NCBI GenBank assembly: GCA_023525975.1
Contig: CM042018.1
Location: forward strand, 70,811,001-70,875,000
Direction: 5' to 3'
Length of the DNA: 64,000 bases
From: Smallanthus sonchifolius
Lineage: Eukaryota; Streptophyta; Magnoliopsida; Asterales; Asteraceae
Part shown: positions 25,621-36,228 of the stretch, one piece after another
Layout: each line of letters begins with the position of its first letter
Numbering within the stretch: position 1 is the stretch's first letter
The notes under the pieces: model-generated
What the model was told of the DNA's origin: nothing
What the model saw: the letters and a program-made list of their open reading frames with translations, nothing else
The model's database searches: none
Position numbers and translations under genes: made by a program

Positions 25621-26969
25621 TACCAAAATACCTATCATACACATTCTGAGCCCAGCGACCAAGAAGGTAAATGAAGTATCCAACACTGAAGAAGAAGCAG
25701 ACATTCGGGATCTTGAACCTATTCCAGAATCCTGGATTTCACCTATTAATAAATACTTGCAAGATGGTGAAATCCCAAGTGATAAAAAGAACCACAAGGC
25801 GTTTCGCATGAGGATGTCTCGCTTTATAATGTTTGAAAATGTTTTGTATAGAAAATCAATTGCAGGTCCATACTTAAGATGCTTAGAGGATCCTGAAGCA
25901 CATGAAGTCCTCAAAGATCTACACGAAGGAGATTGTGGAAATCACACTGGGGGTAGAGCGTTATTCTCAAGGATCCTGAGGACACGATATTACTGGCCTA
26001 CCATGAGAAAGGATGCTGTGACTTACTCTAAAAAATGTGACGCTTGCTAGAGACACAGCAACATACTCCATCAACCGACCGAACCTATATACCCAATCGT
26101 CTCTCCATGGCTGTTTATGAAGTGGGGAATGGATATCGTTGGCAAACTTCCCAAAGCACCAGGAGGAAAGGTTTTCATGCTAGCAATGATGGATTACTTC
26201 TCTAAATGGATCGAAGCTGAAGCATTTGTCCAAGTCAGAGAGAAAGAAGTCATCTCCTTCATCAAGCGCAATATCTTGACAAGATTTGGGATCCCGGTGG
26301 AGATAATTTGTGATAATGGATCTCAATTCATTGGCAAGAGAACAACTGACTTCTGTGCCAGTTGGAGAATCAAAATGATAACTTCTACCCCCGTACATCC
26401 TCAAGCCAATGGGCAAGCATAATCTAGCAACAAGATCATCGTTAACAACCTCAAGAAGATATTAGGAGCAAAGAAAGGAAGATGGACAGAAGAACTACCG
26501 TTTGTACTTTGGGCAGATAGAACAACCATGAAAAATGCGACGGGGCAAACTCCATTCTCCTTGGTATTTGGAACAGAAGCCATGATCCCGACAGAGATGG
26601 TTATCTCTACTGCCAGAACCAATCTCCAATCTTCAGAGACCAACGACGAAGCTCTTGCTCAGGATCTCGACAATATGGATGAGCTCAGGGATCTTGCCAA
26701 AGTTCGCATTGCAGCTTATCAGCAAAGAATAGCAAAGTCATACAATAAAAAACATAAGGGTTAGAAGATTCCAAGCATGTGATCTCGTATTAAGGAAGGC
26801 ATTCCAAAATACTACCAACCCCAATGATGGAAAGCTTGCACCAAAGTAGGAAGGCCCATACTTGATTGATTTAGAAGCAGGCAAGGGAGCTTATTGGTTA
26901 GCCACTATGGAAGGAGATATCTTGCCAAGATCCTGGAACGCTATCCATCTCAAAACCTACTTTATGTAA
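25621..26969 (+). pseudogene. Integrase of the Tat element, interrupted
   Basis: The HHCC zinc-binding part (HEGDCGNHTGGRALF ... YSKKCDAC) ends in a TAG directly after the last cysteine. The catalytic core shows WGMDIVGKLP and the second aspartate in CDNGSQFIG. The third catalytic residue, glutamate in the expected GQAESSNK, is replaced by TAA at about 26420. The C-terminal part continues to LKTYFM and a TAA at 26967-26969, with one more W-to-stop change in between. The enzyme would insert the DNA copy into the chromosome; this copy is dead. Confidence 0.85.
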
Positions 26970-27370
26970 GTTAGAACTTAAATTCTAAAAACTGGTATGT
27001 CTTCTATCCCTGACTATTTTCATACTAATTACTCTTGATAAAAGTACTGACTTGAGCGTCGGAGGGGTGTTAGCCAGGTTAACACCCACCTTCACCAAGA
27101 TTTTCAATTTTGTAGGAAATACCTCCAGGGATCCCGACAGAAGATAGAGATTGGCTATCTCTCTTAAGTTTGGGTATCCTGAATACCTCAAAGGTTTAGA
27201 CGGCTTTCGCCTTTCTGAGTAGATTAGGTTTCCACACCCCGCCAGGAGCGCACGATATTCAAGTATAGTTCAAGGTGGTGTGACCAGTCCATGTAATAGT
27301 GGCTGATAATTTCATCACTGTTGGCTATATCTTGAATGCTACGATAGTAACAGACGTGTTACTCCTAACA

Positions 27371-27430
27371 CGTTATTCTGGTTTGGCCCACGTTATTCTG
27401 GCTTGGCCCACGTTATTCTGGCTTGGCCCA
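27371..27430 (+). repeat. Three 20-bp tandem units in the Tat 3' region
   Basis: CGTTATTCTGGYTTGGCCCA repeated three times without interruption, with one C/T difference. Confidence 0.9.
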
Positions 27431-28818
27431 TGATTCTAAATTGTCATAGATATTTAACACTAATGTTTTAACTCAAGAACTTAGCATCAATATGCTGGCT
27501 TAAGATCCTTAAATGGGCTAAAACTTGTGAAGATCCTGAAGTACTAAGTTTACAACGTGTTTAATGAATATACACTGGGGACAGCCAATGGTTGTTATAT
27601 TTCAAACTCAGCATCATAATCTGGTATGCGTGTGACTTAGTTCTCGACAAAGGTATGTGTTACTTGTTAGTTTTTAATTTATAGAAGATTTGAGACTCAC
27701 AGGACTAAGTCATGATATGTTTGTAATTGATATTTTTCCATACAATTTGTCAAAATTAAACTGTAATTTCCTAAGTCAAATTTTGATCAAAAATCAAAAT
27801 GTTATTTGTCTTTAAGGATCCGGTATCCTGAAAATATACCTAAACTTATTCTTTCTGAGGTTTAATTGCCTAACAAATCCTAATTTTCTACAAACAACCA
27901 AACAACAATCATGACAAATAGTCAAAGATACTAATTATCATATAAAGTGCAGGAAATTGAAATGTGTCCCGGGTTTCATCCAAAAAAGGAACCATCGACC
28001 CAGGACACGAGTTGTCAAATTGTTCATCCCATTCAGGGATCCCCAAAAAGCAAGGAAATTAAATTGTTCAACAAAGAAACAGGATCAAAGTTAAAGACAT
28101 AAAACCACATGAATCACAAACACAGGACTCAAGCCTTCTCTTTATCGCCCTCATTGTCTTGTTCGACCACCCCCGCTGCCACCTTCACAGAGCCCTTAAT
28201 CTCAGCCACTTGGTTGTCCACCTCCTCATCCTGCACCGGCTCACCTCCTAGCTCAGCCACAAGCCTTTCCCACTTCTGGACATCCCATTTAGCCCGGTCA
28301 AAATCCCTATCATCAGCCTCTTTAGCCATCTTTATCCTGGCTTGGAGTATTGAAATGGCAGCTGATGTTTTGGCTTATTCATAGGATTCCTCGAGATCTT
28401 GGGCATGTTTGGCATAGGCATCCTCAAGCTCCGCCTTCACCCTGCTAAGCTCCTTGGCCTCATCCGCTACTTTCTTATTTTTAGCTGCGGCTATTTTTTG
28501 TAGGTCGCTCACCATCTGTTTAGCTTCTTCAACTTCTTACACCGCCGACTCGTAGCATCTGGTCATTTGTTCCAGGGCCTGTTACAGTAAAATATGTTAG
28601 GATTTCTCTAATACACGTTTAGGATCCGGGATACCAAAATTTCTTACCAAGTGACCAAAAACGTGAAGCTTTTTGTGAACGTCGACATAGCCTAGGTTCT
28701 CAAGGGGAGCTACATCAGCGATGTCAGAAGGCTTTCTCTTCTTGCTAGCGGCAGCCTTGGGGCGAAGAGTTGAAGATTCTGGCTTAGGAGCATCTGGATT
28801 TAAAGCTTCAAAGGTTGG

Positions 28819-29330
28819 TGTAGGTCCCAGGGTGTCTCGGATCGTTAAGTGTGGGTGTGTGACTAGTCGGACCTGGTGCGGAATGCCCGTGACTAGGTGG
28901 AGAATCAAGTAACACAAAGTAAACCGACAGCGAAAACACTTTCAGTCTTTGTCTATTATAAAACTTGTAGGTTATAGAGATGTTACAAATGAGTGCGTAT
29001 GCCTGCGTACATAACTTCTGTTAACCTAGCCTATTTATACTAGACCTGATCTCTTCGCACTTAACAAGTGCGCATGGCAAATTGTTCCTGCGTACTTAAC
29101 AAGTACGCAGAGTATTCTTGCGTACTTGCTAAGTACGCAGGAAGTAATTCCTGCGCACATGCTAAGTGCGCAAAACACTTAGAGAAAGCAGACGACTAGT
29201 ACGTACATTAGTAATTACAACTCGATAACTAATACGTACAGACACTAACATACAAAGACTAATACATACAAGACAAGTACAAAAGCTAAGACAATATCCA
29301 GAGTGTTTGTCACACAAAAGTGCTTCAACA
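28819..29330 (-). mobile_element. Solo LTR of a Ty1/copia element (512 bp)
   Basis: On the minus strand it begins TGTTGAAGCACTTTTGTG and ends GGGACCTACA, the same end as the copia LTR at 33331-33683 (GTGGACCTACA). The flanks are GTTGG (28814-28818) and GTTGA (29331-29335), a 5-bp TSD with one mismatch. No interior remains. It interrupts the antisense ORF and carries four palindromes. Confidence 0.7.
29056..29172. repeat. Four short palindromes in the copia solo LTR
   Basis: Perfect or near-perfect inverted repeats with a 3-base centre lie at 29056-29072 (arms CGCACTT/AAGTGCG), 29088-29110 (CTGCGTACTT/AAGTACGCAG), 29119-29139 (TGCGTACTT/AAGTACGCA) and 29152-29172 (TGCGCACAT/AAGTGCGCA, one mismatch). 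Centres are AAC, AAC, GCT and GCT. Two more of the same design lie at 33383-33438. Confidence 0.9.
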
Positions 29331-30655
29331 GTTGACTGGCTCATCTCCTTCTTAATGGCTTTACCTTTGGAGACCATACTGTTGATATCATCAAGGGCAA
29401 ACCTGGAGCTGGATCTTCGGACACCTGTTTCAGGATACTGGGTTAAAATTCCTTAATTCGTATTTAACTAACGTTCAAATAAATTTCTCTTTCCTTATCA
29501 GATAAAACCTGTAGTTCAGGATCCCTATAAAGATTCGGTATAATCTGGAATCATCAAGAAAAAAATATTCTTACCTAAAGACATGCTGGGTTCGGAGTAT
29601 TGAGTATTAAAGCTGGCTTCACTGATAGCAGACTCCTGGTGGAAGGATCTCTCAGTAGCAGGTATCTCCAACAAAGCTTCGATCCTTTTGTCGGTATCGC
29701 TTAGAGTGGGAGCTATCTAACTCAGAAAACTTCGGAGCTACACGAGAAATGAAAGTCATCATCAACATTTGGAAACACTAAAAATTGCAGGTATTCGAAC
29801 TATTTCCTACCCTTTTTAACCCATTAGAGTGGCAAGAGTTTCCCATCCGGAATAGAATCTCGCCTCACGAAGAAGAATTTACCCCTCCAGTCGATATCGT
29901 TCTGAGTGGCTTTAAGGACCAAAGGTGTACAACTGGATTTAAGTTGGAAAACAATTCGGGAGGACCCGTGGGTTCTCAAGTTATACACATTAGCTATTTC
30001 AGGAGTTCCGATAGTAAGAGAATGGAGACGATTCATGTGCTCTAGTGTGCACAAGATTCTCCAAGCCATGGGCATGACTTGAGAATAACTCAGACCGGTA
30101 ACCTTAAAAAACTTGGAAATCAGTGGTGGAAAGGGATATGTAAGACCGAGAGTGAAGGGAAAAGCTAAGAAACAGACCCAAGTCGGTGAGGAGAAATCAG
30201 CCCTGACCTTCGGGTCGAAAGCCCTAAATATGGTTTTTTCGGGAAAAATGTTGGAAGTTTTCAAAAGCTTAATATCCTGGTCAGTAAAGGTGCACTTCTC
30301 CTGATCAGGATTGCTAAGCAAACCTGGATCAGAAAAATCCTCCACTGATTCGACGACAGCCGGAGGTCGCGATCGAGTTGGTTGTTTTTGCCCATTTATG
30401 GAAACAAAAGATTAATGCGAAAGAAAAACATAATCGAGAGAAAGCTTATACCTTTTCTATAACTTCAAAGGGAAGAAGATAATGAACTTGAATAAGAGAG
30501 AGAAAAAAAGGATAATTATAGCCTAGTGGGATAACGGTTATTCTGCATTGGGACTCGGGAAGAGTCTTATCGTGACTTTATCTTTTTACCATTTGAATTT
30601 TGAAAATTTTTACAGATGTCGATCATGTTGACAGCTGTTAAATTTTAGGGACAAT

Positions 30656-31266
30656 TGTTATGGGTTAAATTTCAAGCAGGATACTGAATGATGCATGATC
30701 GGGAATCCAAGATCCTGGTAACTTCGGTATCCTGAATATAAATGCTACTAACAGTTATTTGTCCTCTATTTCTTTTATATGCGCAAGTAAAACATGTTGA
30801 CTCGTCTGTCCCTGAAGAATCGGACGAGAAGTCAAAGAGAACATGTAAAACTTGCGAGAAAAGCTCAATAACGGTCATATTTGAAGACCGAGTAAGGCTC
30901 CGGGATCTTCGAAAAGTTAGTTAACTTGTATTTCGAATATAATCAGCAGCTTGGTCGATTAGAAAACACTTCACGAACACGCTTAGCAATAGAATACACT
31001 CGTAATCAGTCTTGTAACACTTAGATATCGATCATTTGCTGCTCAACACTTGTAATTCTCTATCATTTATTAAAGAAACGAGGCAGGTGTCGATTTTCAC
31101 CTCCGGAGGTTTTATGCAGGAGATCCTGAACGATCAAGGGCTTTCCTCATAAACAACCGTGTCACTCTTTACGTTTTTATATTGATTTACATTGATTTTA
31201 CAAGCACACTACCTCACTTTCTAAGTTTGGTTACAAAATTAGTCTTGTTAATTTTTACCCAAAACA
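30656..31266 (+). repeat. 3' LTR of the Tat element (611 bp)
   Basis: Same length as the 5' copy and preceded by a polypurine-type end (TTTTAGGGACAAT). It ends CCCAAAACA followed by TSD GTATG. Confidence 0.88.
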
Positions 31267-32435
31267 GTATGTATGGGCTAGAAGTCAGTATGGTGTTTGT
31301 GTGTCGTATAACTTCCTATACGAAAAGAGTTGGGTAAGGTGCCTAGACGTTATGAGGATACGTCTAAGTAAGTGTTGGATTACACACGTAAGTGATCCGT
31401 AAATGGTGGTGAGTCGTAGTACATGTCCAGGTAGTGTCATGTGTATATATGTGTTGCTTTGTGTGCTTGCATTGTTGTCCGTGTATACGGCTAATAGTGA
31501 TGTGGAGGACGGAGTCCTTCGGGGTCATCATTGTACGTGTGATGTGTTAGTCACCGTATGGTAGATGATATAGTCACCGTGTGGTGGCTGGGTAGTCATA
31601 ATAGATGACGAGTGTGTAACAAGGGTGGAGCTGAGCTTAGGACGAGTATCCCGGCGGGGATAACTCTGACGAGGGTGCAGTGATGAGGTATGTATTTGTG
31701 TGCTTATATATGTGTTAAATTGCATGCAAGTCATGAGTTATATTAATTGTGTATGAGATGGTATTGATGTGATAAATAGATGGAATCAATGCGGTGTGTC
31801 AAGTTAGATTGACCATTGTGTCAGGCTGAGTACATTGTGTACAACTGTTGAGTCAGTTGGTTTATGAGAGTCCTGGTTAGGACTGGTAAGTCGGTGTCTA
31901 GAGGTTGGATAAATTAACCAATGTATGGTTAATATATATGGTAAATTGTGAGTTAACAGAATAGTAAGTTCGTTCTATGTTAGAGAGACTTACTGAGTTA
32001 AAGTGGTGGGTTGAGTCTAGGGTGGTGAATACTCCGGGATATTGTAAGGTAACATGGTTATCTATATGAGGATAATTTATAAAATGATTTTATAAAGACC
32101 AGAGGGTCTTGAGTGGAAATAAATATTAAATGAGACGAGTTGACTTTTGTTAAATTAAACTATTAGAACTCACTCAGCGTAGCTGACTTTGTATGTACGT
32201 TAGATTGTTTTGCAGGTGAGTCTGCTAGATGGGGTACCTTGGCTTGGGAGCGGGCTACTTGGGTTGGTAAACATGCATTCGTCAGGTAACATTATGAAAA
32301 TTAACGAGTTTAAAGATAATACTATTTTGAAAAAGACTTCCGTTGTTTACTTAAATGAAAGTTAGATGTTTTTAAAAAGTATAACCAGTTATAAGAACCA
32401 ACTGTAAGGTGCCTGGTTTGGGGCCTTACACATCT

Positions 32436-33330
32436 AACTCTCTCCTTGTCAACTGTTATTTGCTTTCGCACATTCTCTTCTTTGCTTCGTGTATGAAGCT
32501 GTTTCTATATACTGTATTGGAATGATTTGCACGTGATGAAGGGAGAAAATCTTGAATTGTATTGCCTCCATAATCCCAGCAAGAGTTAACTTGTGTTACC
32601 TGCATGACATAGTTGTAGTAACCATAAATTTGATGTTTTGGAAACTATTTTCATTTATGGAGTTAGAAGCTCTGTTTGAGATAAAGCTTCTATGGTGAAA
32701 GCAAGAAGAGATTTTATTTGCTAATCCCATGCGCCTTCATGTCTTCTTTTCCAGCTATAAGAGGTTATGTGGAGATGCTAATTCTCCAAGAACAATCGAT
32801 GGTGGAGGTGTACTCGGAGTTTGATGTTGTAATAAGCGTTTTTATGAACTATGTTAAATTTACACCACAGTTGTATAGCGTTAGCGTTTTTTCGTATGCG
32901 TTTCAAACCATATGAGACAAAGTTATGATTCTAGCGTGGATTATAGAATCGTTTCTTGTCGTCATAGTTAATGTGATCTTGTGATTCATGTATGGAGGCG
33001 TGTTATTTTGATTCGGTTATATCCACAGTGTATGGGATGTAACCGAGGAGATTAAACTTTTATGAGCTTGTGACCCTTGCTTGAGCTGTTTTAGCTTCTT
33101 ACAGTACTGGTTTTGGGTCCTACTGTCATACTTTGATTCTTTATGGTAAAATTTGAGCTTCATGCTTTGGTGAAATGCTTTCACAAGCTGTGTTGCTGTT
33201 GCAGCGAGCTTCCTTGGTTCTTGCTGTTGGAGCATATTATGGTGACAACGAGCTTGAAGATATTATGTCTTAGTCTTAGAGTCTTTGACTTGTAATTGAT
33301 ATAATTGTTAGCAACAGTTAAAGGGGAGTC
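32436..33330 (-). other. Decayed interior of the old gypsy element, second part
   Basis: Continues the old element between the solo LTR and the copia LTR. GCTTC-rich like 4275-9877, with no recognisable domain. Its last 18 bp (GTTAAAGGGGAGTC) look like a polypurine tract for the LTR that follows. Confidence 0.4.
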
Positions 33331-33697
33331 TGTTAGGACATGTTTTGTAACTGTTGATAAAATTCTGTATAAGTTCATAGAGAGGCGAACTTAACAAGTT
33401 CGCCTAAGCATCTTTAGAAGCGAACTTGTTAAGGTCGCCTATAGCAGGTTTGTGTCTATAAATAGGAGTTTACAGATTCAGTGAAAAAAAAGGAGTGAAG
33501 CATATTGAATGAACGATTGTATTCTATAAACTCTGTGTTTTGTGGAATACAAAGAGAAGTTTATTTACCTGCTGTTTCTATTGTCAATTCGTATACAAAC
33601 ATTAACACGGTAGGATTTCGCACTCCGTGTTATCGAGACGTCCTGTCACGAGATCGATCTGAGATGAGTCATGTGGACCTACAAGTGGTATCAGAGC
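33331..33697 (+). mobile_element. Ty1/copia LTR with primer-binding site, rest of element not found
   Basis: The LTR runs from TGTTAGGACATGTTTTG (33331) to GTGGACCTACA (33683). It is followed by AG and the initiator-Met primer site TGGTATCAGAGC at 33686-33697. A leader-like stretch continues to about 34080. A polypurine-like tract precedes the LTR, which would make the order tract-LTR-primer site. That order is expected when two copies share an LTR in tandem. No gag or pol frame is visible. Confidence 0.65.
33383..33438. repeat. Two palindromes in the copia LTR
   Basis: 33383-33405 has 10-base arms AGGCGAACTT/AAGTTCGCCT around AAC. 33420-33438 has arms GCGAACTT/AAGGTCGC around GTT with one mismatch. 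Half sites GCGAACTT recur in the leader near 34035. Confidence 0.9.
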
Positions 33698-34351
33698 ATT
33701 TGCTCGTGATTTGTGTTTGATTCTTGATGATTAGAGACGATTTTGTGCACAATTTGACAAGAAATTGATCATTTTTAGAATTTTTTGTATCCATGGGGTT
33801 TTCAAGTTCTTGAACTTAATTTCGCTGTTGAATTCGTGGATTTTTGTGAAATTAATCCGATAGAAGTGTTCTAATTCATAAAATACTACATCCTACGGTC
33901 CAATTTCTTCAAATTCCTTCTAATCTGTGAGAAATGATGATTTTCGGTACTGGTTGTTTGTGTTTGGGTTGAAGAATCTTCTTCCTGAGTTTGTTACAGC
34001 TGAAGCAGACGAACTTGCTGAGACTCTGTAATAGGCGAACTTAGTAGGCGAACATGCCACTGGTAAGATACTTTAATCAAAAGACAAGAGAAAGTGAGCA
34101 GCTATCAGTCCCATAAAGTATGTAGAAGGCATGTGGCCACATGAAGTGGGCTTATATATGCCTATTTTGCCATAAATAAATTCTGAAAATGTAATTTGAC
34201 CAAAAGTTCTTTGTTTCATAAAACTTTTTAACAGGTCACGTCCTTTAAGAAATGCTTTATCAAAAAATATGGTAATATAGTAATGGAGATCTGCAGAGTT
34301 AAAAGGTAAATAACCCTTCTTTATGATAATGTGAGACTCTTTAAAAAAGGT

Positions 34352-34556
34352 GGTCTGACATAGGGGGCAGACCTGTCACTTTATGAAAAAAAGGTCTGAC
34401 GTAGAAGCAGACCTGTCGCTTTCTGAAAAAAGAGGTCTGACGCAGAAGCAGACCTGTTACACTCTGAAAAAAATGGTCTGACGCGGAAGCAGACCTTTCA
34501 CTTTTTGAAAAAGGTGGTCTGACGCATAAGCAGACCTGATACTTTCTAAGCTGTTT
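34352..34556. repeat. Five 41-bp tandem units, each with a hairpin
   Basis: GGTCTGAC begins at 34352, 34393, 34434, 34475 and 34516, an exact 41-bp period. Each unit holds GGTCTG ... CAGACC, 6-base complementary arms around 9 bases, and an A-rich tail. Located in the gag side of the old gypsy element. Confidence 0.9.
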
Positions 34557-34864
34557 GCAAGAAAGATAATGTGATTTAAAAGTTTTAGGGGGAGACCAAC
34601 GAGTATATCAAGACTATTTCTCTTTTCCCAAATATTTTTGCTATATCCCCTTTTCTTGAGAAGATAAAAAATAAAGCATGTGTGCTTAAAAGAATGCTTA
34701 GTCAACATCATTTTTTAATATTCAAGTGTCCAAAACGCAAAAAGATGCTCTTCAAATTTAAAGACACGTAAATGTATCCATGCCAATTTTAGAGATCATT
34801 AAAATGTGTTTTATTAACCCAACAAGTGAGGTAAAGACTTTTAAGAAAACAAGCCACCATACAC

Positions 34865-35065
34865 TTATTTTACGGTCAAACAATGGGTGAGACCCTTTAA
34901 AACGTAATTTTGTATAACAAGAAACGGTTTAAAGTAGATTACGGTGGATAAAGCATGATGTTTTGGAGCTTGGTAACCAAAGTTACGAGCATAGATCCGG
35001 ATATTGCATAAGGAAATGTGTAGCAGGCGTAGAAGTGACCTCCTAGGAACGTTCTCTCCTGACAT
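34865..35065 (-). pseudogene. Gag start remnant of the old gypsy element
   Basis: An ATG at 35065, 61 bp after the primer site, opens MSGENVPRRSLLRLLHI and runs 66 codons. The first residues match the gag start at 2776 (MSGDDV). Downstream similarity is lost, so the rest of gag is decayed or replaced. Confidence 0.5.
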
Positions 35066-35125
35066 GGAAGGAACTTAGAAACAGAAGGAGCTCAACTATG
35101 AAGATTTTCTTTTCTAAGTAGTCGA

Positions 35126-35144
35126 GCCCCACGGTGGGTGCCAA
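35126..35144 (-). other. Primer-binding site of the old gypsy element
   Basis: The reverse complement reads TTGGCACCCACCGTGGGGC, one base different from the Tat element's site at 21304. It lies 2 bp inside the LTR at 35147. Confidence 0.75.
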
Positions 35145-35146
35145 CT

Positions 35147-36209
35147 TGTTGCTACAACGAATAGGCTAAGTATACTCGAGGCTGTAACAAATATGGCAGG
35201 AGAGGGTTCGAACGTTCCTCGAATGCTAGCTTCCGAACCTTCTACACCTGGCTGCTAAGATGAAGGAACACGTTATAAGGGGTCCGAGACCGGGGTCTCG
35301 GAACCACCCTCCGACGCTCAACATTAGAGTTTATCAAAGATGAATAAGTATATATAACATGTAAATATATATAGATATATAAGATTATGTAAATGTATAA
35401 GCGCATAAGGAGTAGAAAGTATAAATGGTGGTGGTTGAGATCCGACGGTCTAACTGCGAGCAGTTGTAGTGGTACCTTAGCAGCATGAAGCTGCTTCCTT
35501 GGCAGTCGGGTGCTGTAGAAGCTCAAGAGCTCCTTACAGCAGATTAGAGATTGAAGGAGAGAGTTATATGCTCTGGTCTAGGCTAGACAAATGAGATGGT
35601 TGTGAAGAGGGGGATGGCCCCCTATTTATAAGGCTGGAGTTAGAGATGCACAAAAAAACCGATTTGAAAAACCAAACCGGTTTCAAACCGAAAACTGAAC
35701 CGGTCGTGAACCGGTTTATACCAAACCGGTTTCAAACTGGTTCAAACCGCCGGTTTAAAACCGGTTTGAAACCTATACATTTAAACCGGTTTAACCCGAA
35801 CCGAACCGATTAAAAACTGGTTTCAAACCGTTTTTTAAACCGGTCAAACCGGTTTCAAACCGTTTTTTAAACCGGTCAAACCCGGTCAACGGACCATCTC
35901 AAACCGGTCCGATTTGAACTCAAACCGGTTTTGACTTTTTGTTGACCAAACCGGTTCGGTTCGGTTTTGAACCGGTTCGGGTTAAAAAACCGTTTTGTGC
36001 ACCTCGAGCTGGAGTCATGGAGCCTGATGGGCTTTTCCAGATGGGCTTTTCCTGATGAGCTTTGGGCCTGAAGTGGATCTTGAGTGATGTGGGCTGCAAA
36101 TCCTCCCAACTGATTATTATGTAGGCCTTATTGGTTTAGCCCAATTGCTAATATTTGAGGACCCGCTTCTTACGGTTAGCCGTGTTTCATGTACGTACCC
36201 ACGCCATCA
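35147..36209 (-). repeat. 5' LTR of the old gypsy element, enlarged by a MITE
   Basis: 1063 bp, of which 367 bp plus an 8-bp duplication are the MITE at 35641. The remaining 688 bp match the 686-bp partner at 3589. Ends CCCACGCCATCA, followed by TSD ATTAT. Confidence 0.88.
35641..36007. mobile_element. hAT-type MITE made of AACCGGTT repeats, TSD GCTGGAGT
   Basis: A 367-bp insertion flanked by GCTGGAGT at 35633-35640 and 36008-36015. The terminal inverted repeats are TAGAGATGCACAAAA and TCGAGGTGCACAAAA (13 of 15 identical). Between them the self-complementary AACCGGTT motif and its variants recur many times. The 8-bp TSD and TIR type indicate hAT; no transposase is encoded. The uninterrupted partner LTR (near 4065-4075) shows the empty site. 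Confidence 0.9.
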
Positions 36210-36228
36210 ATTATATTGATAAGCATAA

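Larger units (their letters stand above)
28129..30404 (-). pseudogene. Antisense ORF of the Tat element, split by a copia solo LTR
   Basis: Opposite to gag-pol, a frame open from about 30404 to 29824 encodes FCAFPFTLGLTYPFPP-type sequence (seen here as CFLAFPFTLGLTYPFPPLI, then FFKVTGLSYSQVMPMAW). This resembles the 'putative gypsy type transposon' domain found in antisense ORFs of Tat elements. A basic region (PKAAASKKRKPSD) at about 28700-28800 and a charged coiled-coil-like tail (28129-28329) follow in the same direction. The copia LTR at 28819-29330 and further stops break it. Its role in the element is unknown. Confidence 0.65.
20691..31266 (+). mobile_element. Tat-lineage Ty3/gypsy retrotransposon, inactivated, TSD GTATG
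   Basis: LTRs of 611 bp (20691-21301, 30656-31266) are flanked by GTATG at 20686-20690 and 31267-31271. The + strand carries, in order, gag, protease, reverse transcriptase, RNase H, a second RNase H and integrase. A long 3' region holds an ORF in antisense. A second (archaeal-type) RNase H and an antisense ORF before the 3' LTR are known hallmarks of the Tat (Ogre/Retand) lineage. Many stops and frameshifts inactivate it, although the structure is otherwise complete. Confidence 0.9.
19063..32430 (+). mobile_element. Solo LTR of the same 2.7-kb family, split by a gypsy insertion, TSD CATCT
   Basis: The outer parts 19063-20690 and 31272-32430 join into one LTR of about 2.8 kb that starts TGTAACATCCCGAAAAT and ends GGGGCCTTACA, in the opposite direction to the element at 9883. 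CATCT flanks it at 19058-19062 and 32431-32435. No second LTR or interior exists, so it is a solo LTR left by recombination between LTRs. The gypsy element at 20691 entered it later. Confidence 0.88.
3589..36209 (-). mobile_element. Old Ty3/gypsy element, host of the first nest, TSD ATTAT
   Basis: LTRs at 3589-4274 and 35147-36209 are flanked by the direct repeat ATTAT (3584-3588 and 36210-36214). A primer-binding site (35126-35144) lies inside the right LTR and a polypurine-type end inside the left LTR (4275-4289, reverse complement ending GACTGAGGGGC), so the element reads on the minus strand. Removing the nested elements leaves roughly 10 kb. Surviving coding traces are a gag start at 35065 and an RT/RNase H piece at 8320-8650. 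All frames are heavily broken, so this is the oldest insertion of the nest. Confidence 0.85.

Noticed and set aside
29785..30304. Plus-strand frames at 29785-30045 and 30113-30304
   Set aside because: Shadows of the antisense ORF, which has the recognisable domain on the other strand.
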